A stretch of 64,000 bases of DNA from Alphaproteobacteria bacterium (GTDB taxonomy: Bacteria > Pseudomonadota > Alphaproteobacteria > Micropepsales > Micropepsaceae): contig JANXXU010000008.1 in the NCBI GenBank assembly GCA_025350465.1, positions 277,636 through 341,635 on the forward strand, written 5' to 3'. The position numbers and the translations under genes were made by a program. Under the pieces are notes generated by a model. That model was not told the origin of the DNA, did not search any database, and worked only from the letters and a program-made list of their open reading frames with translations. Positions 43,539 through 51,200 of this stretch are shown one piece after another (position 1 is the stretch's first letter; every line of letters begins with the position of its first letter).

Positions 43539-43960
43539 TCACCGCCCCTCCGCCGCCATCGTCGGCCAGAGTGCGTTGTTCACGGCGTAGAGATCCTGGT
43601 GCCGGCCGAAGCCTGTGCCTTCGCGCATCGCCGCGTCGATCAGCCAGCCCGCGTCGACGAGCTCGGCGAAGGCGCGGTGGGCGCGCGCCGCCTCGGCAAT
43701 GCCGCCCACCCGCATGCGATAGACGTCGCGCACCTTGAGCATGGCCGGCCGCGTCGCCACGATCATTTGCGCGATCGCCCCCGCGTCGCGCTCGCACTCC
43801 GGCAGCGCCGCGTCGCCGAAGAAATGGCCCGCGCCATCGGCTCGAGATAATCGCCGTAGAACGCGACGGCGCGCGCCATCGCCGCCGCCGTGATCGCGCG
43901 CGGGCCTCGTGCCCGCTTGCGCTGATCGCGGCCGACAGTTGCTTCCGTCCCGGCCGATTT
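43539..43960 (-). pseudogene. Frameshifted C-terminal remnant of a DUF3987-type (phage/plasmid primase-helicase-associated) gene
   Basis: One minus-strand frame reads AITAAAMARAVAFYGDYLEP. Near 43832-43838 the reading continues in a different frame with HFFGDAALPECERDAGAIAQ, MIVATRPAMLKVRDVYRMRV, AFAELVDAGWLIDAAM and DLYAVNNALW. That is the usual C-terminus of DUF3987 proteins (a winged-helix tail ending YxVNPALW). The N-terminal half is missing. The remnant suggests an old mobile element next to repeat copy C. Confidence 0.65.
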
Positions 43961-44047
43961 GATCCGCATTGCAGACATTCCGCACCATAGGGTGTGGGGC
44001 AAGAATTCGCCGAAGACGGTCATTCAAATGACCGAGCGCGGGTCGGT

Positions 44048-45559
44048 CTAATAGGCCAGGTTCACGCCTGTTAGTATCACCTGCGAGCGAGCGTCCTTGT
44101 TGCTGTCGGTCGTTCCAGGCGGATCGGCGGGATTGCCGCCGCTTATGAATGCCAGCGGAGAATATCCCTGAATGAGCACAACCTCGGAGAACAGCTTCAC
44201 ATTCGGCAAGATGAAATAGGCGATGCCGGCGACCGCTTGGTTCTGCCGCTCCCACGGGGAGCCACTCGGTCCCGGGTTGAGACTGCTGAAGTCCAACGAT
44301 AGATCCAACCGCCTGTTATCCAACGTCGTGATGTATTTCGCGCCGGCATCGAAGCTAGAGACTTTGCTCGCCGGGAAGACGTCCAGAGGCGGATTCGGAT
44401 TGAACGTGCCGGGCCAGACGTGGACGGTCTGCATGTACTCGCCCTTGAGCTCGAACGCCTCCCACTGCAGCGAAGCATAGAGTGCGTAAGCGGGATTGGC
44501 CGCCGGACAACCGCCGAAGTGCGAAATCGGGAAGCTTTGGCAATACGAGCTGCCGCCTTCATACGACGCACCGAACAGGAACGACTTGTTTTCGCGGACG
44601 CCGCCGAGTTGAACAGTGTAATTCGCGTCGACGACGTAGTTGTTGAGGCTGCTTGGCGTGCCCGTGCCGCCGACCGGTGTGTTCAGCCCGCGAAACTCCG
44701 CGCCGCCCTGAACGGCTTCGGCCGAAACATTCAGACCGTTTGCGGAATAGCCTAACAGCGCGCCGTAGGACAGGCCGCTAAAGGCGTGCCAGTCGCTGGA
44801 AAGCGTGAAGGGGTTGACCGAGTCGGTGTGGCCGAAGGGGGAGTCGATCTTGCCGACCATGAAATACGCGGGAAATTCAGACAAGTCGCCGAACAGCGCA
44901 TAGGCCCTGCGAAGCTGAAATTCGTTGCGGCCCAGAGCCGTGATTGTGCCAGCACCGAAACTTTGTTCCGGATCCCAGAGCGCCTCGGCGTTTGCCGAGA
45001 GCCACGACGTGAGGTTGGCCGTGAAGTTCACCTGGAACGAATGCAACACAGCTTCGGATACCGACTTACCGACTTGGTTTTCCGGTATCCGCATCAGATA
45101 TCCAAAATTCCCAGATTGGTTTGCGACCTGATAGTCGGCAAGCGCCGTCAGCGCGCCGCCCAAATACACGGCACCGTCCGCGATAGTGCCGTCTTGCCTG
45201 GCGTGAAGCAGGGCCAGCGGCTTGGACTTTCCGGCCGTCGTCGGGTCCAGCATCGTGTAGGTATAGATGCTGTTCAAATTTACGAGTCCCGGCTCCGCCG
45301 CGCGGCGCTTCGCGGACGCCGGCTTCGGCGACGGAATATCCGCCGCGGCGGAGGGCGATGGCGAGGTTGGTGCCGGCGGCACGTCTTGGTCGTGACCGGT
45401 GCGCTCTTTCTGAAGGGCTTCGAATTCCCTCCGGAGCTCCCGGTTCTCCTTTTCCAAGCGATCGAGACGCTTGGTTAGGCTCTCGGCCTGAGCGGCCGTT
45501 GACGCGAGTCCAAGCGCGACGATTGCCGTTGTGATCCGCGCGGCATTTTTCAAGTTCAT
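44048..45559 (-). CDS. Outer-membrane porin with N-terminal coiled coil
   Basis: ATG 45559 follows GGAGCTATCG. The 503-residue protein has a signal peptide (ITTAIVALGLASTAAQA), then a short coiled coil (LTKRLDRLEKENRELRREFE), a Pro/Ser-rich linker and a large beta barrel (QVNFTANLTSWLSANAEALW, AYFMVGKIDSPFGHTDSVNP and a last strand SQVILTGVNLAY). The coiled coil followed by a barrel is typical of trimeric or LbtU/DcaP-like porins. The C-terminal Tyr supports Bam recognition. The substrate is unknown. Confidence 0.88.
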   Translation of the reverse strand: MNLKNAARITTAIVALGLASTAAQAESLTKRLDRLEKENRELRREFEALQKERTGHDQDVPPAPTSPSPSAAADIPSPKPASAKRRAAEPGLVNLNSIYTYTMLDPTTAGKSKPLALLHARQDGTIADGAVYLGGALTALADYQVANQSGNFGYLMRIPENQVGKSVSEAVLHSFQVNFTANLTSWLSANAEALWDPEQSFGAGTITALGRNEFQLRRAYALFGDLSEFPAYFMVGKIDSPFGHTDSVNPFTLSSDWHAFSGLSYGALLGYSANGLNVSAEAVQGGAEFRGLNTPVGGTGTPSSLNNYVVDANYTVQLGGVRENKSFLFGASYEGGSSYCQSFPISHFGGCPAANPAYALYASLQWEAFELKGEYMQTVHVWPGTFNPNPPLDVFPASKVSSFDAGAKYITTLDNRRLDLSLDFSSLNPGPSGSPWERQNQAVAGIAYFILPNVKLFSEVVLIQGYSPLAFISGGNPADPPGTTDSNKDARSQVILTGVNLAY

Positions 45560-46073
45560 CGATAGCTCCGTAGAAGGCCCCCCGCGCCCTTTGCGCGCAC
45601 GCAGTCCATCCCACGAAGAAATTCCCATCCGCCACGTGCGCGATTTTCTGGAACCGAATCGCTTTGTGTCGAAGGTTAAGCCTAGCGGCAGCGTCCCAAC
45701 GGAACACACCCACGGCGGGTGTTTCAATTGCTTGGCAAGTCTTTGTGCCTTTCGCGCAACAACCGATTGCGTTCAATTTGCAAGTGCTGTCACCTTTGTC
45801 AGGCCGCGCGGCGTGGATCACGCGCAATTTAGATTTTAGAAAGCTCCGGACCGTAGGAGCGTCACTGCTCCGGTTGTTTTGGATCGGACGGGCCAAGAGG
45901 TGGAGGGCAGGTGCAAGCGAGCGACTGCTTTGGGCCAAAATCGCTAATTCGTAATGTTCAGGGCGAGCGTCCGAGTTAGTGCGCACAACGGACGCCATGC
46001 GGCCGAAGATCGCCGCAACGCGTCATTCGTAAAGTCATGGCGACGCCGCGTGGGTGGTGATCTAATCACGGGC
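45560..46073. other. Intergenic stretch between porin and oxidoreductase
   Basis: No gene is supported. The stretch should hold the two divergent promoters. A small hairpin (ACACCC ... GGGTGT, about 45707-45724) is visible, and 45780-45960 is somewhat AT-richer. Short frames on both strands lack coding character. Confidence 0.5.
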
Positions 46074-47042
46074 ATGAAAGCCGCTGTCGCGACACGCTAC
46101 GGCCTCGATGCGCTCGCGTTGCGCGACGTGGCGAAGCCTATGCCGAAGGCGGGCGAGGTGTTGGTCGCGGTGCATGCGGCGGCCGTAGGGCGCACCGATT
46201 GCGGCTTCCTGGCGCCGCATCCGGCGCTGCTCGGGCGCCTCATCTTCGGATGGACGCGGCCGGGGCGGCCGATCCTCGGCATGGATTTCGCGGGCACGGT
46301 TGAGGCACTCGGCAAAGGCGTGAGCGGCTTCAAGCCGGGCGATCGCGTGTTCGGCATGTTGGGCTGGCGCGCGCTCGGCGCGCATGCCGAGTATGTGTGC
46401 GTGCGGGAGGACGCCTACATCGCGACGATGCCGCAGGGCCTCGTCTTCGCTGAGGCCGTCGTCGGCGAGGGCGCTTTCTATGCGTGGAATTCGCTGAAGG
46501 CGCTCAACGTCAAGGCCGGCGACAAGATCTTGATCTACGGCGCGTCAGGAGCGATCGGCACGGCGGCCGTGCAGCTCGCCAAAATCTTCGGGGCGCATGT
46601 GACGGCGGTGGCGGCGACGAAGCACATGGCGCTGATGCGCGCGCTCGGCGCGGAACGCGCCATCGACTACACGCGCGATAGGTTCACGCGCATAGGCGAG
46701 ACATTCGACGGCCTGCTCGATGCCGTCGGCAAGACGACGTATCTGCGCTGCCGCCGGTTGCTCAAACCGGGCGCGGTGTTCGCGGGCACCGACATGGGGC
46801 CGTGGGGCCAGACGCTGCTCTTGACGCTTTGGTGCTGGACGACGGGGAGCAAGCGCGTGACCGTCGCCATGCCGCGGCCGCTGCCGGGTTTTGCGCAATT
46901 TTTGAAGCAGCATTTGGAGGCTGGCGATTTTCGCGCCGTGATCGACCGGCGCTATCCGCTCGACAAGATTCGCGAGGCGTATGAGTACGTCCAGACGGGG
47001 CAGAAGACTGGGATCGTCGTGATCGATGTGAGGACGGAGTAG
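46074..47042 (+). CDS. Zinc-free MDR-family NAD(P)H-dependent oxidoreductase (quinone-reductase-like)
   Basis: The protein has 322 residues from ATG 46074 (the open frame reaches 45954). The N-terminal GroES-like domain begins MKAAVATRYGLDALALRDVA with AAAVGRTDCGF and the GMDFAGTVEALGKGV motif. The nucleotide-binding motif reads ILIYGASGAIGTAAVQLAKI. The structural zinc cysteines are absent, as in quinone oxidoreductases and reductases such as QOR/CryZ. It probably reduces an enone or quinone. A hairpin (GCGCGTT ... AACGCGC) follows the stop at 47049-47065. Confidence 0.9.
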   Translation: MKAAVATRYGLDALALRDVAKPMPKAGEVLVAVHAAAVGRTDCGFLAPHPALLGRLIFGWTRPGRPILGMDFAGTVEALGKGVSGFKPGDRVFGMLGWRALGAHAEYVCVREDAYIATMPQGLVFAEAVVGEGAFYAWNSLKALNVKAGDKILIYGASGAIGTAAVQLAKIFGAHVTAVAATKHMALMRALGAERAIDYTRDRFTRIGETFDGLLDAVGKTTYLRCRRLLKPGAVFAGTDMGPWGQTLLLTLWCWTTGSKRVTVAMPRPLPGFAQFLKQHLEAGDFRAVIDRRYPLDKIREAYEYVQTGQKTGIVVIDVRTE

Positions 47043-47136
47043 TCACGTGCGCGTTGAGAACGCGCGAGGATGGGGCTGCGGTGACCGTCCGCTTTGGGCC
47101 CCGCGACCTTCAGCGCCTTCGCCTTCGCGCCAGCCT

Positions 47137-47373
47137 TCAAGAGCGGGCGAGCCAGCGGCCGAGCATGAAGATGCCGAAACCCGCCGCAATAGAGACAAGG
47201 CCGACGACCATAATCAGGACGGCATAGCCGGAATTGTCGCCTCCGCCCGGTTGGACAATCGCGGCAACCGTGCAAACGCCGGCCGAAGCCATCCACAAGA
47301 CGCCGAAGACGATCAGCGCCCAACCGATGAAGCGGGGGACGGGGTCGCGCTCGCGTTGGGGGTCTTGTGTCAT
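47137..47373 (-). CDS. Small two-helix membrane protein, third of three tandem paralogs
   Basis: The 78-residue protein has a short basic/acidic N-terminus (MTQDPQRERDPVPRF) and two hydrophobic helices (FIGWALIVFGVLWMASAGVC and GYAVLIMVVGLVSIAAGFGI). ATG 47373 overlaps the stop of the preceding gene (ATGA), so the two are coupled. The pattern 'IGW/VLxxxGVLWxxxxGxCT' is shared with the preceding gene. Confidence 0.75.
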   Translation of the reverse strand: MTQDPQRERDPVPRFIGWALIVFGVLWMASAGVCTVAAIVQPGGGDNSGYAVLIMVVGLVSIAAGFGIFMLGRWLARS

Positions 47374-47609
47374 TGCTTCGGCCTCAACAGTCGTCCGACG
47401 AAATAGATCGCGCCGCCCAGGATCGCCGATGGCGCCGCGAATACCAAGATCAACATGACCGCGCTCAGATCGCCCTGGCCGGCGAGCGTGATGAATGCGA
47501 CGGCCGTGCACAAGCCCGTCAGCGCGAGCCAAAGAACGCCGATCGAGAGGAGCACCAGTCCGACGAAACGTCCGGAGGTATTGCTCGGTGCGAGTGCGGG
47601 ATCAGCCAT
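47370..47609 (-). CDS. Small two-helix membrane protein, second of three tandem paralogs
   Basis: This 79-residue protein (MADPALAPSNTSGRFVGLVL) has helices LLSIGVLWLALTGLCTAVAF and LILVFAAPSAILGGAIYFVG. It overlaps its downstream paralog by four bases. The first helix closely matches that of the 47137 gene, suggesting tandem duplication. The function is unknown. Confidence 0.75.
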   Translation of the reverse strand: MADPALAPSNTSGRFVGLVLLSIGVLWLALTGLCTAVAFITLAGQGDLSAVMLILVFAAPSAILGGAIYFVGRLLRPKQ

Positions 47610-47612
47610 CGC

Positions 47613-47828
47613 TCACGCCTTGCGCCAGCGAAAGCCGAAGAAGATCAGCGCCGCCGCCACGAGCGCGACCGGGGAAAGGAACGCGAGCCCTTGCATCAAA
47701 TCGCCGAACGGCACGGCGGCGCTGATGAACGAATGGCGATAGCCGAGCGCGGCATCGAGAAACGCCGCGAGCCCGGCGAGCATCAAGGCCCCGAGAGCGA
47801 TCATGACGAGTGCAACGCCGCGTTTCAT
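47613..47828 (-). CDS. Small two-helix membrane protein, first of three tandem paralogs
   Basis: The 71-residue protein from ATG 47828 (the frame is open to 47864) has helices VALVMIALGALMLAGLAAFL and LAFLSPVALVAAALIFFGFR separated by a short loop (GYRHSFISAAVPFGDLM). Its stop lies three bases before the next gene. It is less similar to the other two but has the same layout. Confidence 0.7.
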   Translation of the reverse strand: MKRGVALVMIALGALMLAGLAAFLDAALGYRHSFISAAVPFGDLMQGLAFLSPVALVAAALIFFGFRWRKA

Positions 47829-47941
47829 CGCGCCAACTCTCGCCCATGGCCGACTGACACGCAATGCACCGCCCGGCGCTTGACCGAAGCGGCGCAGACA
47901 CGGGATGCTGACCCAAGGATCTGACGGGCAGGGGGACTTGA

Positions 47942-48628
47942 ATGATCAGCAAGCAGGTGTCGGCGATTCTGGCATTCGTTCTTTCGTCGGCGCTGATCGC
48001 CCTTGGCGCGCCGCGCGCTCATGCCGAGCAAATCTACCTCTACGACGCGAAGGACTTCGCAGGGACCGACTTCGAAGCGACCTTCGACGTCCCCGACCTG
48101 GCCGCAACGCCGATCGCCGGCAAGATGTTGAGCTTGCGCGCCCGCACCGGCGTCTGGTTGCTCTGCACCGAGCCCAACTACAGCGGCAATTGTTTGTGGA
48201 CCGGCCACGCGCAGATCGCCGACCTGACACCCTGGGGTTTTGCCGGGAGCATTCGTTCGATCCGGCTTTATCGCTCGGACGGTCCGCGCTCTCTCTGGCC
48301 GACGTCGCTACGGTTGACCTTCGGCGACGTCCAGCGCCATGGCTTGGTCATCGCCGATAACAACAGCGCCGGCGACTATCGCAAACTGACCGACGACGTG
48401 CCCGATCTTGCTGCCGCCGGAATCAACTTCCGCGTTGGCGCCTTTATCATCACCGGGCGTCCCGTGCCGCGCGCCTGGCAGCTGTGCACGTCGCCAAATT
48501 ATTCCGGCCGCTGCCTGACCGCGGTCGTGGGCAACAGCGTCATGGCGGAGGTCTTCACCGACCGCATCGCCTCCATCCGCCAGCTCCCACTCACCTCGCC
48601 CTCAACCGACCCGATCTTTGGCTGGTGA
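47942..48628 (+). CDS. Secreted beta/gamma-crystallin-like protein
   Basis: The 228-residue protein has a signal peptide (ISKQVSAILAFVLSSALIAL ending at AHA). It is followed by two beta/gamma-crystallin-like units. Each begins with Y-x-x-x-x-F-x-G or L-x-x-N (YLYDAKDFAGTDF and HGLVIADNNSAGDY) and ends with a W-x-L-C-T-x-P-N-Y-S-G-x-C-L segment (WLLCTEPNYSGNCL and WQLCTSPNYSGRCL). Such domains may bind calcium (the usual N/D-N/D-x-x-S/T-S is only partly visible) or inhibit proteases. It is likely an extracellular structural or stress protein. Confidence 0.85.
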   Translation: MISKQVSAILAFVLSSALIALGAPRAHAEQIYLYDAKDFAGTDFEATFDVPDLAATPIAGKMLSLRARTGVWLLCTEPNYSGNCLWTGHAQIADLTPWGFAGSIRSIRLYRSDGPRSLWPTSLRLTFGDVQRHGLVIADNNSAGDYRKLTDDVPDLAAAGINFRVGAFIITGRPVPRAWQLCTSPNYSGRCLTAVVGNSVMAEVFTDRIASIRQLPLTSPSTDPIFGW

Positions 48629-48664
48629 TGCGGTTGGAAAAACTGCTTGTCCTATCAGCGGACT

Positions 48665-50134
48665 TCATCTCAATCGAGTGCGCACCTGATCGACCATCGC
48701 CCGCCCCGGTGCACCCGCGCGATAGAACGTGTTGAACGTATCGAACGGATAAATTTTGCCGTCGGGCTCGACGAAGTGGACGCAGGAGCGCTTGACGCCG
48801 CCGAGATCGAAATTGAAGTGGTCCATGAACTGCACGATCACCACGCGAAACGTGTGCTCGTAGCCGATGTCCTGCGGCACGGCGGCGTCGGGCAGACAGC
48901 AGAGCACGGCCGCGAGCTTGTCCGACGTATCGGCCGCCGCCGTCGACAGCGACAGAAGGTCGAACATGCGCCGCCGTAATTCCGGAAACGCTTCGAAGGT
49001 CACCGTGTTGGGCGCGGCCTCGACCAGCACCTCGCGCGGTATCAGCGAGGTGATCGGCGCCACCGTTCGGCCGTTGCGCAAGCCATAGCCGATCGAGATC
49101 GCATCCGGATTGCACGGCAGGGGGATCATGTCCTCCAGCGCAAAGACGCCGGCCTTCGCCACCTCGCGCCGCACCTCGGAGAGCAGCACGCGGTGCGCCC
49201 GCGGATCGAAGCCGTCATTGCGCCCCGCGTCTTGAATCGGCTGCAGCGTCACCCCGCGCACGCAACGCCATTCGAGCGCGTGGCGAACGATGTCCGCGAC
49301 CTCGCCGTCATTGACGCCTTTCTTCAGCGTCACCACCAGCGTCGTCGAAATATTGTGCCGCTCGAGCGCCTCAAGCGCTTGTTGCCGCACGCTGCGCAAA
49401 TCCGCGCCGCGCAACTCCATCAGCGCTTCGCGCTTGAGCGAGTCGAACTGGAGATAGACCTCGAAGCGCGGCATGTAGGTCGCGAGCCGCGCCGCGAACT
49501 CCGGCTCGCGCGCGATGCGAATGCCGTTGGTGTTGATCATCAGATGGCGGATCGGCCGGCGCTTCGCCGCGTCCAGGATCTCGAAGAACTGCGGATGGAT
49601 GGTCGGCTCGCCGCCCGAGATCTGCACGAGGTCGGGCTCCCCCTCGCTCTCGACCAAGGTGTCGAGCATGCGCTCGATCGTGGCGAGATCGCGCGTGCCC
49701 GTACGCTTGACAGAAGATTCGGCAAAGCACACCGGGCACGACAGATTGCAGGCCTCGTTCACCTCCAGGATCGCCAGGCAAGAATGCTGCTCATGATCGC
49801 TGCACAAGCCGCAATCGTAGGGGCAGCCGTGCTCGGTCTTCATTTGCGGCTTCAATGGCCGGTCGCCCGGCTTGATATAGGATTTGCAGCTCTGCCAGTA
49901 GGCCGCGTCCGACGACACCCGCGTCTTCTGCACGCCATGCGTCGCGCAGCGCTTCACATAGAAAACGTCGTCGCCTTCGATCGTGATCTTCGTCGGCACC
50001 AGCGCCAGACATGTTTCGCAAAGACTGGTGGTCTGGCTATGAAACAGATACGGCGCCGCTTTGCGGATGGGTGCAGGCGCGTGCGTTGGGGTTTGAACGT
50101 TCACAGTTCGCCGAGCCTCTTGCTCAGTGTTCAC
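48665..50134 (-). CDS. Radical SAM protein, tetraether/membrane-spanning-lipid-synthase-like
   Basis: The 489-residue protein (GTG 50134) begins with a rubredoxin-like site (CETC at 39-42, CATH at 63-66). A further CxxxCxxC follows in HGCPYDCGLCSDHEQHSC (Cys104/108/111/119). The radical SAM motif CNLSCPVC lies at Cys129/133/136, then VQISGGEPTIHPQFFEI. This cysteine order is that of the MJ0619/Tes family, whose archaeal member joins lipid tails into tetraethers and whose bacterial relatives are proposed to make membrane-spanning lipids. The Lgt-like gene lies 32 bases upstream, same strand. Substrate assignment is inference. Confidence 0.85.
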   Translation of the reverse strand: MNTEQEARRTVNVQTPTHAPAPIRKAAPYLFHSQTTSLCETCLALVPTKITIEGDDVFYVKRCATHGVQKTRVSSDAAYWQSCKSYIKPGDRPLKPQMKTEHGCPYDCGLCSDHEQHSCLAILEVNEACNLSCPVCFAESSVKRTGTRDLATIERMLDTLVESEGEPDLVQISGGEPTIHPQFFEILDAAKRRPIRHLMINTNGIRIAREPEFAARLATYMPRFEVYLQFDSLKREALMELRGADLRSVRQQALEALERHNISTTLVVTLKKGVNDGEVADIVRHALEWRCVRGVTLQPIQDAGRNDGFDPRAHRVLLSEVRREVAKAGVFALEDMIPLPCNPDAISIGYGLRNGRTVAPITSLIPREVLVEAAPNTVTFEAFPELRRRMFDLLSLSTAAADTSDKLAAVLCCLPDAAVPQDIGYEHTFRVVIVQFMDHFNFDLGGVKRSCVHFVEPDGKIYPFDTFNTFYRAGAPGRAMVDQVRTRLR

Positions 50135-50166
50135 GCTAGCACATCAACCAATGCTGTCATCCCCAT

Positions 50167-50904
50167 CTATGCAGCAAGAGTTGCGCGATCTCTGACGATC
50201 ATCACAGCGCCGTAAAGCACAAGTCCCGCGCACATCAGGTGGAAATGATTGAACGGCCCGATCAGCGTTGGATAGGGCTTGAGGAATTCCCACACGAAGC
50301 GCTGCGCGCCGTACCACATCGCCATGACGTAGAAGCCATAGCGCATCGCCCAATCGGCACGCACGCGCAAACCCAGCACGAACGCCAAGAAGAAGAGCGC
50401 CATCGACAGCGACTCGTAGACTTGCACTGGATGGCGCCCGATACCGTCGCCGAGATCGACTGCCCATGGCAGCGATGTGGGAGTGCCATACGTTTGATCA
50501 GGCAACCCGGCAAACAGGCAACCCCAGCGGCCGACCGCGACACCGGCGGCGAACGGCCCGACGAACACGATGCCGGTCGATCGGCGAATGCCGCGCGCGA
50601 GCTTGTAAAGCTCGACCGTGACGATGGCCCCGAAGAGCGCGCCGGCCACCGAATGGGCGAGCGCGAAAACGCCTTGCCCCCAAAACGTAAACGAGCCCGA
50701 GAGATAAGCCCCCGCCACCGCGCCCACGACAAGCGCCGCGAAATACCCGCCGTCGGCCACCCGCGCGACTTGCGCCGTGACCTCCTTCAACCGCCAGCGA
50801 TAAAGCACAACGCCGACACCAACGCCCGTCGCCCACGCCAGCGCGTCGAACGCGAGATGATAGGCGGGATCGGTGGGAAGGGTGATCACGGATGCGCCTG
50901 CCAA
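50167..50904 (-). CDS. Prolipoprotein diacylglyceryl transferase (Lgt)-like membrane protein
   Basis: The 245-residue protein has about seven hydrophobic helices. The family signature is present: VGRWGCLFAGLPDQTYGTPT (conserved Gly-Arg pair, then the catalytic loop) and RHPVQVYESLSMALF (His-Pro-x-Gln-x-Tyr-Glu). Lgt moves diacylglyceryl from phosphatidylglycerol to lipoprotein cysteines. This copy lies next to a radical SAM lipid-type enzyme and is not the usual genomic neighbour set of housekeeping lgt, so it may act on other lipid or polyprenyl substrates. Confidence 0.85.
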   Translation of the reverse strand: MAGASVITLPTDPAYHLAFDALAWATGVGVGVVLYRWRLKEVTAQVARVADGGYFAALVVGAVAGAYLSGSFTFWGQGVFALAHSVAGALFGAIVTVELYKLARGIRRSTGIVFVGPFAAGVAVGRWGCLFAGLPDQTYGTPTSLPWAVDLGDGIGRHPVQVYESLSMALFFLAFVLGLRVRADWAMRYGFYVMAMWYGAQRFVWEFLKPYPTLIGPFNHFHLMCAGLVLYGAVMIVRDRATLAA

Positions 50905-50968
50905 GGTTTCGACAACAATTGCTGCGCAGTATCCTCATGGGCGGACAAGATTCAAACGGGGGGATCGA

Positions 50969-51199
50969 ATGCTTCGTTACGCAATGGGCTATGTCTTCGT
51001 CTGCGCGGCGCTGTTGGGCCTGCCGGTGCTCTATTATTACCGCCCGCCGCATACGTGGATGGATCGCTTCGGCATGCTCGCCGAAACGCGGTTCGCCTAC
51101 ATCGCGGAGCCGTGGTTTCAAATCACGATGATCGTGGTCGCGCTCACTGGCGCGTTCGGCATCATTCTGCTCGCGGCCGGCCGCCGGCAGCGGCAATAG
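50969..51199 (+). CDS. Small two-helix membrane protein
   Basis: ATG 50969 is preceded by GGGGGGATC. The 76-residue protein has two helices (YAMGYVFVCAALLGLPVLYY and PWFQITMIVVALTGAFGIIL) with a 25-residue loop (RPPHTWMDRFGMLAETRFAY) between them and a basic tail (GRRQRQ). It is divergent from the Lgt-like gene and convergent with the MFS gene. No function is recognised. Confidence 0.75.
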   Translation: MLRYAMGYVFVCAALLGLPVLYYYRPPHTWMDRFGMLAETRFAYIAEPWFQITMIVVALTGAFGIILLAAGRRQRQ

Positions 51200-51200
51200 C

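Noticed and set aside
43222..43797. 191-codon minus-strand frame over the end of the TIR gene and the DUF3987 remnant
   Set aside because: Arg-rich shadow; the DUF3987-like reading is in a different frame and the TIR gene lies on the plus strand.
49193..50215. 340-codon plus-strand frame opposite the radical SAM gene
   Set aside because: The minus strand carries all cysteine motifs of the radical SAM family; the plus frame has no motif and typical GC-rich shadow composition.
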